21,259 nt of DNA, from NCBI RefSeq assembly GCF_934294775.1, contig NZ_CAKRAH010000045.1, positions 1-21,259 of the forward strand. Reading direction: 5' to 3'. Below are positions 1 through 8,900 of the stretch, one piece after another. The notes under the pieces are model-generated. The model was not told the origin of the DNA. It ran no database searches and saw only the letters and a list, made by a program, of their open reading frames with translations. The position numbers and the translations under genes were made by a program. The DNA is from an uncultured Dorea sp. Its GTDB lineage: Bacteria; Bacillota; Clostridia; Lachnospirales; Lachnospiraceae. Numbering within the stretch: position 1 is the first letter of the stretch; each line of letters opens with the position of its first letter.

Positions 1-46
1 TTACGCCCTCCAACTATTTCATACACTACCGCCTGCCAATCACGAC

Positions 47-86
47 ATGAGAAAGCGCTGGTATCCTGTTTGCAGCGCTTTCTCAT
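47..86. repeat. Perfect 14-bp inverted repeat (hairpin) after trxA
   Basis: Arms at 47-60 and 73-86 (ATGAGAAAGCGCTG and its exact complement) flank a 12-base loop. The hairpin lies 30 bases beyond the thioredoxin stop codon on the minus strand. No U-tract follows on that strand, so it is not a standard intrinsic terminator. It could stabilise the trxA 3' end or be a REP-like palindrome. The arms are seen directly; the function is unknown. Confidence 0.6.
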
Positions 87-115
87 GGACCGGGAGGCCA
101 CCATGAACTAGTGTA

Positions 116-427
116 TTAAACAGCAAAAAGCCCTTCTAACTCTTCTTTCGACATCACTCCCATATCACGCTTAGCCACTTCCCCATCCTTGAATACCAGG
201 AATGTCGGGATGGACATTACACGATACTGTCTTGCAAGTTCTGGCTCCTGGTCTACGTCCAGTTTGCATACTTTCACGTCTGTGCGTTCTTCTGCGATTT
301 CTTCTACCAGCGGTCCCATTGTCTGGCATGGTCCGCACCATGTTGCCCAGAAGTCTACCAGTACCGGTACTTTTGATTCTAATACTTCCTCATTAAAATT
401 ATCTTTTGACAAATGTACTACTGCCAT
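116..427 (-). CDS. trxA: Thioredoxin
   Basis: A cytoplasmic 103-aa thioredoxin that reduces protein disulfides using electrons from thioredoxin reductase, which is not in the window. The redox motif W30-C31-G32-P33-C34 is intact, and the cis-proline segment SIPTF (residues 72-76) sits where the fold needs it. Length is that of a single-domain thioredoxin, with no signal peptide or membrane segment. The start is supported by an AGAGG ribosome site eight bases upstream. A -10 box at 479-484 suggests its own promoter, so it is probably monocistronic. The identification is firm; whether this is the housekeeping copy cannot be judged here. Confidence 0.97.
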   Translation of the reverse strand: MAVVHLSKDNFNEEVLESKVPVLVDFWATWCGPCQTMGPLVEEIAEERTDVKVCKLDVDQEPELARQYRVMSIPTFLVFKDGEVAKRDMGVMSKEELEGLFAV

Positions 428-478
428 ATCTATTTCCTCTCTTTCGTAAGAACATTGTTATTGTGTATCTACACGTTT

Positions 479-484
479 ATTATA
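479..484 (-). promoter_or_regulatory. Probable trxA -10 element
   Basis: A perfect TATAAT on the minus strand (plus-strand ATTATA) lies 52 bases upstream of the trxA start in an AT-rich spacer. No good -35 hexamer is visible, so this is a candidate only. Confidence 0.5.
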
Positions 485-593
485 CCCACTTTTTTAAATT
501 TATCTATATCTTTTCTATAAAATATTATGAAAAAATTATTCAATAATATCTAATTTTTCTGATAATCATTTACTTATGACATACCATACATAG

Positions 594-630
594 AACCTGT
601 CACCTGGATCTTCCTTCGAATGCATGGTAA
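594..630 (-). repeat. Interspersed repeat copy A
   Basis: A degenerate copy of the repeat family at 2145, 9212, 9256, 14004 and 14127. Read on minus it starts TTACCATGCATTCGAAGGAA and ends GGTGACAGGTTCTATGTAT. The two ends can pair through the TGCCA...TGGCA-type dyad only with G:U pairs. It lies between the epimerase stop and the trxA promoter. The rest of the 428-653 spacer is AT-rich with nothing else recognised. Confidence 0.55.
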
Positions 631-653
631 TTAAAACTCTGCCATTCTTTATC

Positions 654-1547
654 TTATGCTACCGTTATCTTATAAGACACTGCAAATTCTCCCCCCGCTT
701 CCAGTGTATTTTCCCAGTCACGGTCTTTTAATTCTCCATCGAACACTTCGCTGTCGCAGCGTCCATACCATGGCTCAATGCATACGAATGGGGCCTGTTT
801 TTTCGGTGGTGACCAGATTCCTGCAAGCGGTGCGTCGAATTCAACTGCCAGATATTCTTTCTTCTGTGGATCTAATAATGCCACTCTCTGAATCTGATGA
901 TCTTCAATCACCAGCGCATCTCCATCAAACAGATGCTCATCAATTGGAAGTAATCCATCTGTCAGCTTATATTCTTTTTTCTGTGTCGTAACTACGCCAC
1001 CTTCTCCGAAGACTGTATTAATCAGAGATTCCGGCGCATTCCCCTCTCCATCCCGGAAACTTAAATAATAGTCTGACTGCTTCTCGCCTTCATGCACCGG
1101 GCAGAAGAATGCCGGATGTGCACCGATTGCAAAATACATGTCCGTCTTATTAGTATTCTTTACCTTCCACATTACTTTTACAGACGTATCTTCCAGTTTA
1201 TATCCGATTTCCAGATGGAAATGGAATGGATAAGCCTGATATGTTTCCTCTGTATCTTCCAGTGCAAACCATATCTCGTCTGCACTTTCGCTTACCAGTG
1301 TAAAGTCCATATCTCTGGCAAATCCGTGCTGATTCATCGGATATTCTTTTCCTTCGTGCCTGTAAATCTTATCTTTTACTCCCCCTACAAATGGGAATAA
1401 TACCGGTGACGTCCGTCCCCAGTATTTCGCATCTGCATTCCACAGGTATTCTTCTCCTGTGCTTTTCCTTTTCACTGAGCGAAGTTCTGCTCCGTGATAA
1501 TTCACGACTGCTTCCAGTTTTTCATTTTCTAATCTGATCTGTTCCAT
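654..1547 (-). CDS. Aldose 1-epimerase family protein (LacX-like)
   Basis: Predicted cytoplasmic galactose-mutarotase-fold enzyme of 297 aa, of the kind that interconverts alpha and beta anomers of a sugar or sugar phosphate. Residues in the expected places are His74 (NQHGFARD), His144 (IGAHPAF) and Glu258 (CIEPWYG), matching the two-histidine and glutamate catalytic set of the family. The spacing and the HGFARD block resemble the LacX/YeaD-type branch more than classical GalM, so the true substrate is uncertain. The start at 1547 is preferred over an ATG at 1574 because an AAGGA site lies about six bases upstream of it; the nine extra residues of the longer reading are mostly lysine-rich. 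It follows the Nudix gene by 80 bases and may share its transcript. Confidence 0.9.
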   Translation of the reverse strand: MEQIRLENEKLEAVVNYHGAELRSVKRKSTGEEYLWNADAKYWGRTSPVLFPFVGGVKDKIYRHEGKEYPMNQHGFARDMDFTLVSESADEIWFALEDTEETYQAYPFHFHLEIGYKLEDTSVKVMWKVKNTNKTDMYFAIGAHPAFFCPVHEGEKQSDYYLSFRDGEGNAPESLINTVFGEGGVVTTQKKEYKLTDGLLPIDEHLFDGDALVIEDHQIQRVALLDPQKKEYLAVEFDAPLAGIWSPPKKQAPFVCIEPWYGRCDSEVFDGELKDRDWENTLEAGGEFAVSYKITVA

Positions 1548-1627
1548 CTTTCTTCCTTTCTTTTTGCTACACACGGAAAACCCATTGCATAATTAAATAC
1601 AAAAGACTCCCGGAGTACTTTCTGATT

Positions 1628-2113
1628 TTATATCTTTTCCAACTCCATCTTTTGCCCATTCAGAACCGCAGACACCAGTCCATCATGTCCGTCGTATACA
1701 AGCTTCAGAGAAAAGAACGGTACTTTCTGTGCCATCAGACGCAAGAATATCTTGTCGCCTCTCCAGAGATTCAATTCTTCTATCTTATTGATGTCTATCC
1801 ATTCCAGTTCTCCTTCGTCACACGCAGCCTGTTCTCCTTCGAATCCATCTGCCGTAAAAAGGTGCATATATTCTGTCACGCCATTTCCCGATACAAATGT
1901 CACGATTCCGCAGAAACGGTACGATGTCAGCGTATATCCGGTCTCTTCTTTTACTTCTCTTAGAACGCATTCTTCCGGACTTTCATCTGCTTCAAAATGC
2001 CCGCCGACGCCAATCCATTTATCCTTATTGACATCATTCTTTTTCATCGTCCGGTGAAGCATCAGATACTGTCCGTCTTTTTCAATATAGCAAAGTGTGC
2101 TAAGTCCTGTCAT
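1628..2113 (-). CDS. Nudix hydrolase (MutT/8-oxo-dGTPase-like)
   Basis: A 161-aa cytoplasmic Nudix enzyme that hydrolyses a nucleoside diphosphate linked to another group. The Nudix box is complete: G38-x5-E44-x7-R52-E53-V54-K55-E56-E57-x-G59, with the Mg-binding glutamates present. The segment DKWIGVGGHFE before the box is like bacterial MutT/NUDT1-type 8-oxo-dGTP diphosphatases, which is the best guess, but substrate cannot be read from the box. A strong GGGAGGGG site just upstream fixes the ATG at 2113. It is transcribed divergently from the pseudouridine synthase and is followed by the epimerase gene. Confidence 0.92.
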   Translation of the reverse strand: MTGLSTLCYIEKDGQYLMLHRTMKKNDVNKDKWIGVGGHFEADESPEECVLREVKEETGYTLTSYRFCGIVTFVSGNGVTEYMHLFTADGFEGEQAACDEGELEWIDINKIEELNLWRGDKIFLRLMAQKVPFFSLKLVYDGHDGLVSAVLNGQKMELEKI

Positions 2114-2144
2114 ATTTTCCCCTCCCAGGCGTCACCATCTGCTG

Positions 2145-2179
2145 AACTTATCCCCTGCAGCTTCTCTTGCATACTTTTC
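2145..2179 (-). repeat. Interspersed repeat copy E
   Basis: Read on minus, GTATGCAAGAGAAGCTG matches copies B2 and D almost exactly, but the second half has lost the TGGCA arm. It lies about 30 bases upstream of the Nudix start and immediately beside the hairpin at 2181-2215. Confidence 0.55.
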
Positions 2180-2180
2180 T

Positions 2181-2215
2181 ACCGCCAGATCCCGCCTTAG
2201 AGTGTGTCTGGCGGT
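2181..2215 (+). terminator. Terminator-like hairpin facing plus
   Basis: A 9-bp perfect stem (ACCGCCAGA at 2181-2189, complement at 2207-2215) is followed by TTTCTTT on plus. No plus-strand gene ends here. It may stop antisense transcription, or fold in the Nudix leader when read on minus. Confidence 0.5.
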
Positions 2216-2274
2216 TTCTTTCGGGCATATGATAATTCATATAGCGGTTTTGCCTGTTTTTATTTTTCTTTGCT

Positions 2275-2302
2275 TTCACATCCACATCATTTATGCTATG
2301 AT
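2275..2302 (+). promoter_or_regulatory. Candidate promoter for the pseudouridine synthase
   Basis: TTCACA at 2275-2280 and TATGAT at 2297-2302 are separated by 16 bases and lie about 110 bases upstream of the start codon. Both boxes are imperfect. No clear minus-strand promoter for the Nudix gene was found in the 2114-2412 spacer. Confidence 0.4.
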
Positions 2303-2412
2303 ATAAAAATATATTTTGCTTATGGTTACAGTTTGGAAAATTCCCATACACAAATTGTAACTACAGAATTCATATTTTAATTTATTATACTCTAAACCAC
2401 AGGAGATTTGCA

Positions 2413-3312
2413 ATGAACCGTACGATAGAATATAAAATTACCGAAGAAAGTGACGGACTTAGAATCGAACAGTTTTTAAGAAGAAAAGGCTATTCCGGTC
2501 AGAATCTCGCGGAGATAAAGCGTATGCCAAAAAGTATTCTGGTCAATGGTGTCCATTATTATATGCGTCAGACATTAACTGCCGGTGATACACTCCAGGT
2601 TGTCATCTGTGAAACCAAATGTTCTGAAAAAATCCCACCGACAGAGATTCCTCTCGATATCGTCTATGAAGATGAAGACATTATTGTAATCAATAAGCCT
2701 GCCGGTATGCCAATTCATCCGTCAATGAATAATTATTATAACTCCCTTGCCAACGCACTTGCCTGGTACTATCAGTCTCAGGGAAAACCTTTTATCTTCC
2801 GCTGCTGTAACCGTCTAGACCGTGATACTTCCGGGCTTACTGTTGTTTCCAAACATCTGGTAAGTGGCAGCATCCTGTCTACCATGACCAAGAACCGCGA
2901 AGTACACCGGGAATATCTTGCTGTTGTAAGAGGTTCTGTCACCCCTCCGTCCGGGACGATCTGTGCTCCTCTTGCCAGAAAAGAAGGAACGATCATCGAA
3001 CGTATGGTAGACTTTGAACACGGCGAAGAAGCCGTTACCCATTATAGACTCGTAAAAGAAGCAAATGGGCACAGCCTGGTCTCATTAAAGCTTGAGACGG
3101 GCCGTACCCATCAGATACGTATTCATATGAAATATCTTGGATATCCGCTGATCGGGGACTATCTCTATAATCCTGACATGGAATATATGACCAGACAGGC
3201 CCTTCACTCCCACCACATGGAATTTGCACATCCAATTACCGGAGAATGGATGACATTTACTGCACCTTTGCCAGATGATATGAAGCAGGTATTGTGCAGC
3301 CAGACAACATAA
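2413..3312 (+). CDS. RluA-family RNA pseudouridine synthase
   Basis: A 299-aa enzyme that isomerises uridine to pseudouridine in rRNA or tRNA. An S4-like RNA-binding segment occupies about residues 14-65, followed by the RluA catalytic domain. The catalytic aspartate is D136 in NRLDRDTSG, with INKPAGMPIHPS upstream and GRTHQIRIHMKYLGYPLIGD downstream, both hallmark motifs. The usual HRLD reads NRLD here, a common variant. A CAGGAG site precedes the ATG. It is one of two plus-strand genes and converges on the AGCS symporter gene, with a hairpin between them. Which of RluA, RluC or RluD it matches in function, and the target uridine, cannot be told from sequence. Confidence 0.93.
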   Translation: MNRTIEYKITEESDGLRIEQFLRRKGYSGQNLAEIKRMPKSILVNGVHYYMRQTLTAGDTLQVVICETKCSEKIPPTEIPLDIVYEDEDIIVINKPAGMPIHPSMNNYYNSLANALAWYYQSQGKPFIFRCCNRLDRDTSGLTVVSKHLVSGSILSTMTKNREVHREYLAVVRGSVTPPSGTICAPLARKEGTIIERMVDFEHGEEAVTHYRLVKEANGHSLVSLKLETGRTHQIRIHMKYLGYPLIGDYLYNPDMEYMTRQALHSHHMEFAHPITGEWMTFTAPLPDDMKQVLCSQTT

Positions 3313-3320
3313 CACAATAC

Positions 3321-3355
3321 GCAGCAAAACCTGCCATTTCTGACAGGTTTCCTGC
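3321..3355. terminator. Hairpin between convergent genes
   Basis: AAACCTG (3327-3333) pairs with CAGGTTT (3344-3350), and outer GCAG/CTGC arms extend the stem to 3321-3355. It sits in the 59-base gap between convergent stops. The T-tract is poor, so termination is inferred from position and stem. Confidence 0.55.
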
Positions 3356-3371
3356 AATTGTCACTCTATAA

Positions 3372-4757
3372 TCATTTCTTAGATTGTTCATACTCTTTCA
3401 ATTCATGAAGCGCCTGATCTCCCATCAGATATAACGCCCCGATATTGAAGATCGTCATAAGTCCGATCCCGACATCTCCGAGATCCCATACAAATGTATA
3501 CGTTGCGATTCCTCCGATGAACAGCATCACCAAGGCAAGTACTTTGTATGCAGTCTGCCAGCACCATTTATCTCCGAAGATATATGACACGTTGCTTCTT
3601 GCATAAAAGAGGATTCCAAGAAATGTCGAAAAGCTGAATAAAAACAACGTCACAGCAATAAATATCACACCAAATTCTCCCAGATGATACTTCATCGCTG
3701 TCTGTAAAAGATCCATACCCTGTTTTCCGGCAACCAGTTTTTCCGGTACCAAAAGCATGATCATCGCCGTACAGCTGCAGATCACAATCGTATCTACGAA
3801 GACTCCGAGCGCCTGTGTAAGTCCTGCTTTTACGGGTTTATCACACTCTGCTGCTGCCGCTGCACACGGTGCCGAACCTGATCCCGCTTCATTCGAAAAC
3901 AGTCCTCGTTTCACACCATTCATCAACACAACGCCAAATCCACCGGCAGCCACCTGACGCAGTCCAAATGCTTCTTTGAATATTCTTGCAAATACACCCG
4001 GAAGACTTCCGATATTCGTTACGATAATAAAAATCGTAATAAAGAAATAGCAAACCGCCATAAACGGTACCATCAGATCCAGTACCTTTACCGTTGCATT
4101 CTTACGAAGTACGATAATTGCTGCAAGAATTACCAGCACAATCGTTGTATAAAGCGGCGGAATAAAGAATGCATTTTTAAATGATGCAGCTACCGAATTA
4201 CTGATTACCTGACTGATTCCACACCAGCAGATCAGACCGGAGATTGCAAATAATACAGACACAACCACACGCTTTTTCTTCTTTCCGGTTCTTCCTTCTA
4301 CGTAATCGTGTATATAATATGCCGGTCCGCCCCGGTATCCTCCGTATAACGGATCCTTTTCCTTATGAATCTGCGCAAGTGTTGCTTCAACAAATGCAGT
4401 TGATGAACCAATCAGCGCCGTCACCCACATCCAGAATACGGCTCCGGCGCCGCCTGCCGATACAGCTGCAACCACACCAACCAGATTTCCCATGCCAACA
4501 CGGGTGGCGGTCGATACGATCAGCGTCTGAAATGTAGAAAGACTGTTCTTATCTTCTTTTTTACCGGTAAGCGCTGCCACCATATCTGGAAATAACCGGA
4601 TTGGGAGAACTTTTGTACGTATCGTAAAGTAGATTCCCGCCGGTATCAATAATATGATCAGAAGAGAGATGCCGACACTTCCACCACCAGGAAGTGGTAT
4701 ATGGATCAGGTCTCCCCACAAAAAACTATAAACCCGCTCGATCAAATTCACTATCAT
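3372..4757 (-). CDS. AGCS-family sodium:amino-acid (alanine/glycine) symporter
   Basis: A 461-aa polytopic inner-membrane protein that brings in a small neutral amino acid with Na+ (or H+). Family signatures are strong: ATRVGMGNLVGVVAAVSAGG near residues 84-103, FVEATLAQIHKEKD, GGYRGGPAYYI, and LFSNEAGSGSAPCAAAAAEC. Length is normal for AGCS (AlsT/GlnT-like). The start is less certain than usual. An AGGA site is 11 bases from the ATG at 4757 but only six from an out-of-frame ATG, whose reading (ATG-CTA-TGA) overlaps the true start, as in a minimal upstream ORF. It has its own promoter at 4822-4850 and a palindrome at the predicted transcription start. Alanine, glycine and glutamine are all possible substrates. 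Confidence 0.94.
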   Translation of the reverse strand: MIVNLIERVYSFLWGDLIHIPLPGGGSVGISLLIILLIPAGIYFTIRTKVLPIRLFPDMVAALTGKKEDKNSLSTFQTLIVSTATRVGMGNLVGVVAAVSAGGAGAVFWMWVTALIGSSTAFVEATLAQIHKEKDPLYGGYRGGPAYYIHDYVEGRTGKKKKRVVVSVLFAISGLICWCGISQVISNSVAASFKNAFFIPPLYTTIVLVILAAIIVLRKNATVKVLDLMVPFMAVCYFFITIFIIVTNIGSLPGVFARIFKEAFGLRQVAAGGFGVVLMNGVKRGLFSNEAGSGSAPCAAAAAECDKPVKAGLTQALGVFVDTIVICSCTAMIMLLVPEKLVAGKQGMDLLQTAMKYHLGEFGVIFIAVTLFLFSFSTFLGILFYARSNVSYIFGDKWCWQTAYKVLALVMLFIGGIATYTFVWDLGDVGIGLMTIFNIGALYLMGDQALHELKEYEQSKK

Positions 4758-4781
4758 AGCATAAAATGTCCTTTCAAAATC

Positions 4782-4816
4782 TCAGGACTTTAAAGCACTA
4801 CACTTTAAAGTCCTGA
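4782..4816. promoter_or_regulatory. Perfect 14-bp palindrome at the AGCS transcription start
   Basis: Arms 4782-4795 and 4803-4816 (TCAGGACTTTAAAG and its complement) are exact, with a 6-7 base loop. The predicted AGCS transcript starts at about 4815, so the mRNA would begin with this hairpin, which ends just before the ribosome site. It also lies downstream of the RelA-like gene and could end that transcript, though only a weak T-run follows. It could be an operator, a 5'-stabilising hairpin or a terminator. Confidence 0.6.
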
Positions 4817-4821
4817 ATTAC

Positions 4822-4850
4822 ATGATACTATATTCTTATCTATATTGCAA
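4822..4850 (-). promoter_or_regulatory. Promoter of the AGCS symporter gene
   Basis: On minus, TTGCAA (4845-4850) and TATCAT (4822-4827) are separated by exactly 17 bases. The same TTGCAA -35 hexamer with a 17-base spacer precedes the hybrid kinase gene. TTGCA repeats continue upstream to 4886. Confidence 0.65.
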
Positions 4851-4890
4851 ACAGATTGCATAATATTTTTGCACAATATTTTTGCATTAA

Positions 4891-5880
4891 TTAATCAATC
4901 AGATCATTCTGGAATCTGGATAAATGTTCATAAGGAAGGATCAGTCTTCCGCGGTAAAGGCCACAGCCATCATTGATCAGGCTGTTATTGATTGCCGAAA
5001 ACATATTGACGTCAAGATCCGCCAGTTCCAAATTCAGCAATTTCATTCCGCGCTCATATGCCTCATCAAAGTACAGACATTCTCCTTCCGGAATTGCATC
5101 TCTTCTTGCACGCTCATGCTCCTGCTCTTTTTCATATCCTATATGATTTGCAGGACCGATCTCTGCGATATCATCCATCGTCTTCGTCCTTAACTGCACC
5201 TCCATATAACATCTGGAGCTGTTATCATAAAATGTAATATGAAGAGACTGATAATCATTCGAACTGTGGCTGCAGATATAATCCCGGTAATAAGGTTTCA
5301 CCGAATCTTTCAAAAGCGGTGATGTACTTTCTTTGATCCCCATGGCCGGCTCTGCGGAGAATCCCTGTTCTTCCAGAAATCCCGGCAGCACATTCGCTAT
5401 TTTATACAGATATTCCCTCTCTTGTTCTTCTCTGTCCTTTTCGCTGTCCAGATGGCATCGGGGAATAGAGATAATGATTCGGTAAGCGATCAGATCACGG
5501 AAACAGCTAAGGCGCTTTTTCAGCTCTGCAATACTCGGATACTCTCCATGTTCTTCATAATAATCATAGATAAACTCTACTACATAACCGTTAAATTTTT
5601 CTTCGGCACGGATCAGTGATTTGATCCTTCCCTTGAAGGTAAATGCCATAAACGGATACTCTTTTGCCATATATTTGTAGAATTCCCTCATCTTCTGGGA
5701 CTGTGCCGTCAGGAAATCATTGTGCTCCAGAAGTTCCTGTATCTGTAACAGAAAGTTACAGTGGATCATGTCGATTTCATTTCCTGTTTTCTTTGCATCT
5801 TTTCTTAAGTCTTTGATGTAATTATGAAGAATTCTAAGTACTGTATCACCTGAATACAGGTAATCATTTAACGTTATCAT
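4891..5880 (-). CDS. RelA/SpoT synthetase-domain protein (putative alarmone synthetase)
   Basis: A 329-aa cytoplasmic protein with a (p)ppGpp synthetase-type fold and no HD hydrolase or TGS/ACT domains. Visible motifs are FKGRIKS (82-88), CFRDLIAYRI (126-135), DYQSLHITF (209-217), MEVQLRT (226-232) with the catalytic-type Glu227, and IGPANHIGY (241-249). These match the synthetase of small alarmone synthetases, which make (p)ppGpp from ATP plus GDP/GTP. It is longer than RelQ/RelP (about 210 aa): about 60 helical residues precede the domain, a charged insert lies near 144-156, and about 75 residues follow. A GAGGAG site precedes the ATG. It begins 47 bases after the hybrid kinase stop with no obvious terminator, so co-transcription is likely. 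Activity could have shifted to another pyrophosphoryl transfer. Confidence 0.85.
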   Translation of the reverse strand: MITLNDYLYSGDTVLRILHNYIKDLRKDAKKTGNEIDMIHCNFLLQIQELLEHNDFLTAQSQKMREFYKYMAKEYPFMAFTFKGRIKSLIRAEEKFNGYVVEFIYDYYEEHGEYPSIAELKKRLSCFRDLIAYRIIISIPRCHLDSEKDREEQEREYLYKIANVLPGFLEEQGFSAEPAMGIKESTSPLLKDSVKPYYRDYICSHSSNDYQSLHITFYDNSSRCYMEVQLRTKTMDDIAEIGPANHIGYEKEQEHERARRDAIPEGECLYFDEAYERGMKLLNLELADLDVNMFSAINNSLINDGCGLYRGRLILPYEHLSRFQNDLID

Positions 5881-5927
5881 CTATCTCACTCCTCTTTTGT
5901 CTGTCCGAATATCTCTGTTAAACACAA

Positions 5928-8900
5928 TTAAATACAATTGCCAAGTATCTCTTTTAGATGATCCGGATCTACCGGTTTGGAAATGTATCCATTCATTCCG
6001 GCCTGCCCGCAGCTTTCTTTGCTTTCTTCTGCAGACTGGGCGGTCATTGCAAGTATTGGTATCTTCTTTGCATCTTTTCTTTCTAATGCGCGGATCTGCT
6101 TTGCAGATTCTATACCATCCATAACCGGCATCATAATATCCATCATTACCGCATCATAATGTCCAAGCTCTGATGCAGCGAATTTTTCTACTGCTTCTTT
6201 TCCATTCCATGCTTTTTCCACCTGTATGCCGGCATCCGTCAGATAAAATTCTGCAATTTCCATATTGATATCATTATCTTCAACCAGTAAAATCTTCTTT
6301 CCTTCCAGTGACCGGATGCTCTGCTGACGTTCATTTTTGTCATCATTTTCCTTCACTACGGCAATCTTGAACGGAATCCGGAATACAAATTCGCTTCCCT
6401 CACCCGGAATGCTCTTTACACCGATCATCCCGCCCATCTCATCAATCATTCCTTTTACGATGGACATTCCAAGTCCGGTTCCCTGGTACTGTGTGCGTGC
6501 CCCTGCTTTTTCCTGGGTAAATGGTTCAAACAATTCATTTCGTACGAAGTCTTCGCTCATACCGATTCCTGTATCTATAATTTTAAACTCATAAAGTACA
6601 GTCTGACCGTCACAGGAGATTTCTGTCGCATAGGTGTCAATCCTTCCGTTCTTTTTGTTGTATTTGATTGCATTACTTAACAGGTTCAGCATGATTCTTC
6701 TTAGTTTTAATGCATCTCCTTTTAACAATGTATGCTGGATGTTGGACCGGTGCTTACAATATGTGATTCCACTTTCCGTCAGCTGTCCCTGCACAAGAAC
6801 GGAGACTTCTTTCATAATATCCCCGATTTCAAATATGTCTTCCTGCAGTTCCATATGTCCGGATTCTATCTTACTCATATCCAGCACATCGTTCACAAGC
6901 TCGATCAGATGCCTCGTGGATATCTCGATTTTATCTACCGAATCTTTTAGCTTCTCCTGATCTTCCCAGTTCTTCTTTATCATCTGGATCATTCCAAGTA
7001 TTCCATTGATCGGAGTCCGAAGATCATGGCTCATACGGTTCAAAAATTCTGTCTTTGCCTTGCTTGCCAGATCCGCTTTTTTATAGGCAATCTGCAGCTG
7101 CTTTTTCTCTCTTTCATCTTTTTCATGGAACTCTGAATTATCCTTAAAAAGAATCATTCCATGAATCACGGTACTTTCCCATCCCGTCTTAACATCATAC
7201 ATCGTATCCTGGGACATAAGCACTGTCTTTTGCATCCAGATTTTCTGGCCGTTCTTTGCTCTTTCCAGATATTCTACTGTTACCTGTTTGTTTCCTGACT
7301 TGAAACGTTTGATCAGACTTGCCGAGGTATCGACAATCTTATAATTTTCCAGAGTATCTTCTGTTACATATGCGCTTCGTTCTTTGCAGTATTCATCATA
7401 AGAACACGGAAACTCTATATCCATTTCAAAGCTTCTGCGTTCTTTGTAATAGAAGATCTTTTCCAGTGTATCCTGCGTAAGATTGACCATATATATCGCT
7501 TCTGCCGTCTCCATCAAAGCTTCCACATAATTACTGTTTTCAAGAATGGACTGTTTCATCTGTTCATAATATTGCTCCAGCTGCTTCTTTTCATCCTTCA
7601 GCATCTGTTCCTGACTGTGAAATACTTCAAATCCAACAATAAAATGATGTAAAAGCCCGTCAGCTGTCTGATCCAGATAGAGAATTGTAATTCTTCCACG
7701 CTGGCTTTCTCCATCTTTTTGCGAAAAATATGGTATCTCTATTACATTTTCTTCTTTTGTCAGTTTGTTATTCAGATGTGGAATCTGAAGTCGTTCCCAC
7801 ATATCACGCCTGCTGGTATCTTCTGATAATTCCTGTACCATCTGTTCGACCGCACCGGAATAACTTCCGTCTTCTGCAAGGAAGAAGGAATCCTCCGCAC
7901 GAAGCACATAGTACTGATCCTGCAGTGCATCACAGTACAGACAATCCGAAAAACGAAAACCTCTTTTCTTAACTTCGCTTAAAAGTTGAAGATTCAGTTT
8001 CCTCTTATCGGCTGCCTCTTTCATCTTTGCCTGATTCTTATCTACATACATATTCTTATCGGCATAGCGGAACAGATCCCTCATCGTACAGTCTTCAAAA
8101 TCCGCAGAAAGTGCATAACCAACCGCATAACTGATCGGCATCTCCGGATGTTCCCTGGAATATCCGGCCATCTCGGTCCGGATTTTTTCTAATATCTTTT
8201 TTACGGCTGCATGATCGACATCTTTTAAAACCGCAATGAATTCATCTCCGCCGTCCCTGCCTGCAAAATATTCTTCCGGCAGAGATTTCCTTAACTGTAC
8301 GGCAAAGGAGCGGATATACGCATCTCCGTTTTCATGCCCAAGCCTGTTATTAATGATACGCAGATTATTCAGGTCAAATACGCACAATGCGACTGAGCCG
8401 TTTTCACACTCCGGTACTTCTCCTTCCAGGATTTCTTCACACCGGTTCTTATTCGGAAGCCCGGTTGCCTCATCCAGATAGACCTTTTTCTTAAGTGCCT
8501 TATTCTGCGCCGCATATTTTACAGCTTTGATCAGTTCATATCCCAGCAGACAGATCAGCCCGATGATATCTGCAATGACAATCTTCTCAAGCCGGTCCAG
8601 TGCCGATGCATTCTTCTGCGAATATTTTTCTGCCAGTCCGGTTGCCTCATCACAGACTCCGAAGAATTCTTCGCTTTTATCTATGATATCCGTATTTTCA
8701 TAACCTTGTTCACGAACCAGGATAATTTCTTTTTTCAGCTCCTGAAAATCTTTATCCAGTTCTTCCATCTTATTTTGAAATGCTTTGTCATCCAGTCTTA
8801 CAAGATCCAGCTCATCACTTCCGTATCTTAATCCTTCTATGAAAGAGGCTACCGATGCAATCATCTCATCCTGCGGTTCTTTTGCATCCTCCAGCTTGAT

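Noticed and set aside
2148..2351. A 67-codon minus-strand frame in the Nudix/pseudouridine synthase spacer
   Set aside because: It crosses repeat E and the hairpin, has odd composition (Asn/Lys/Arg), and shows no family or ribosome site.
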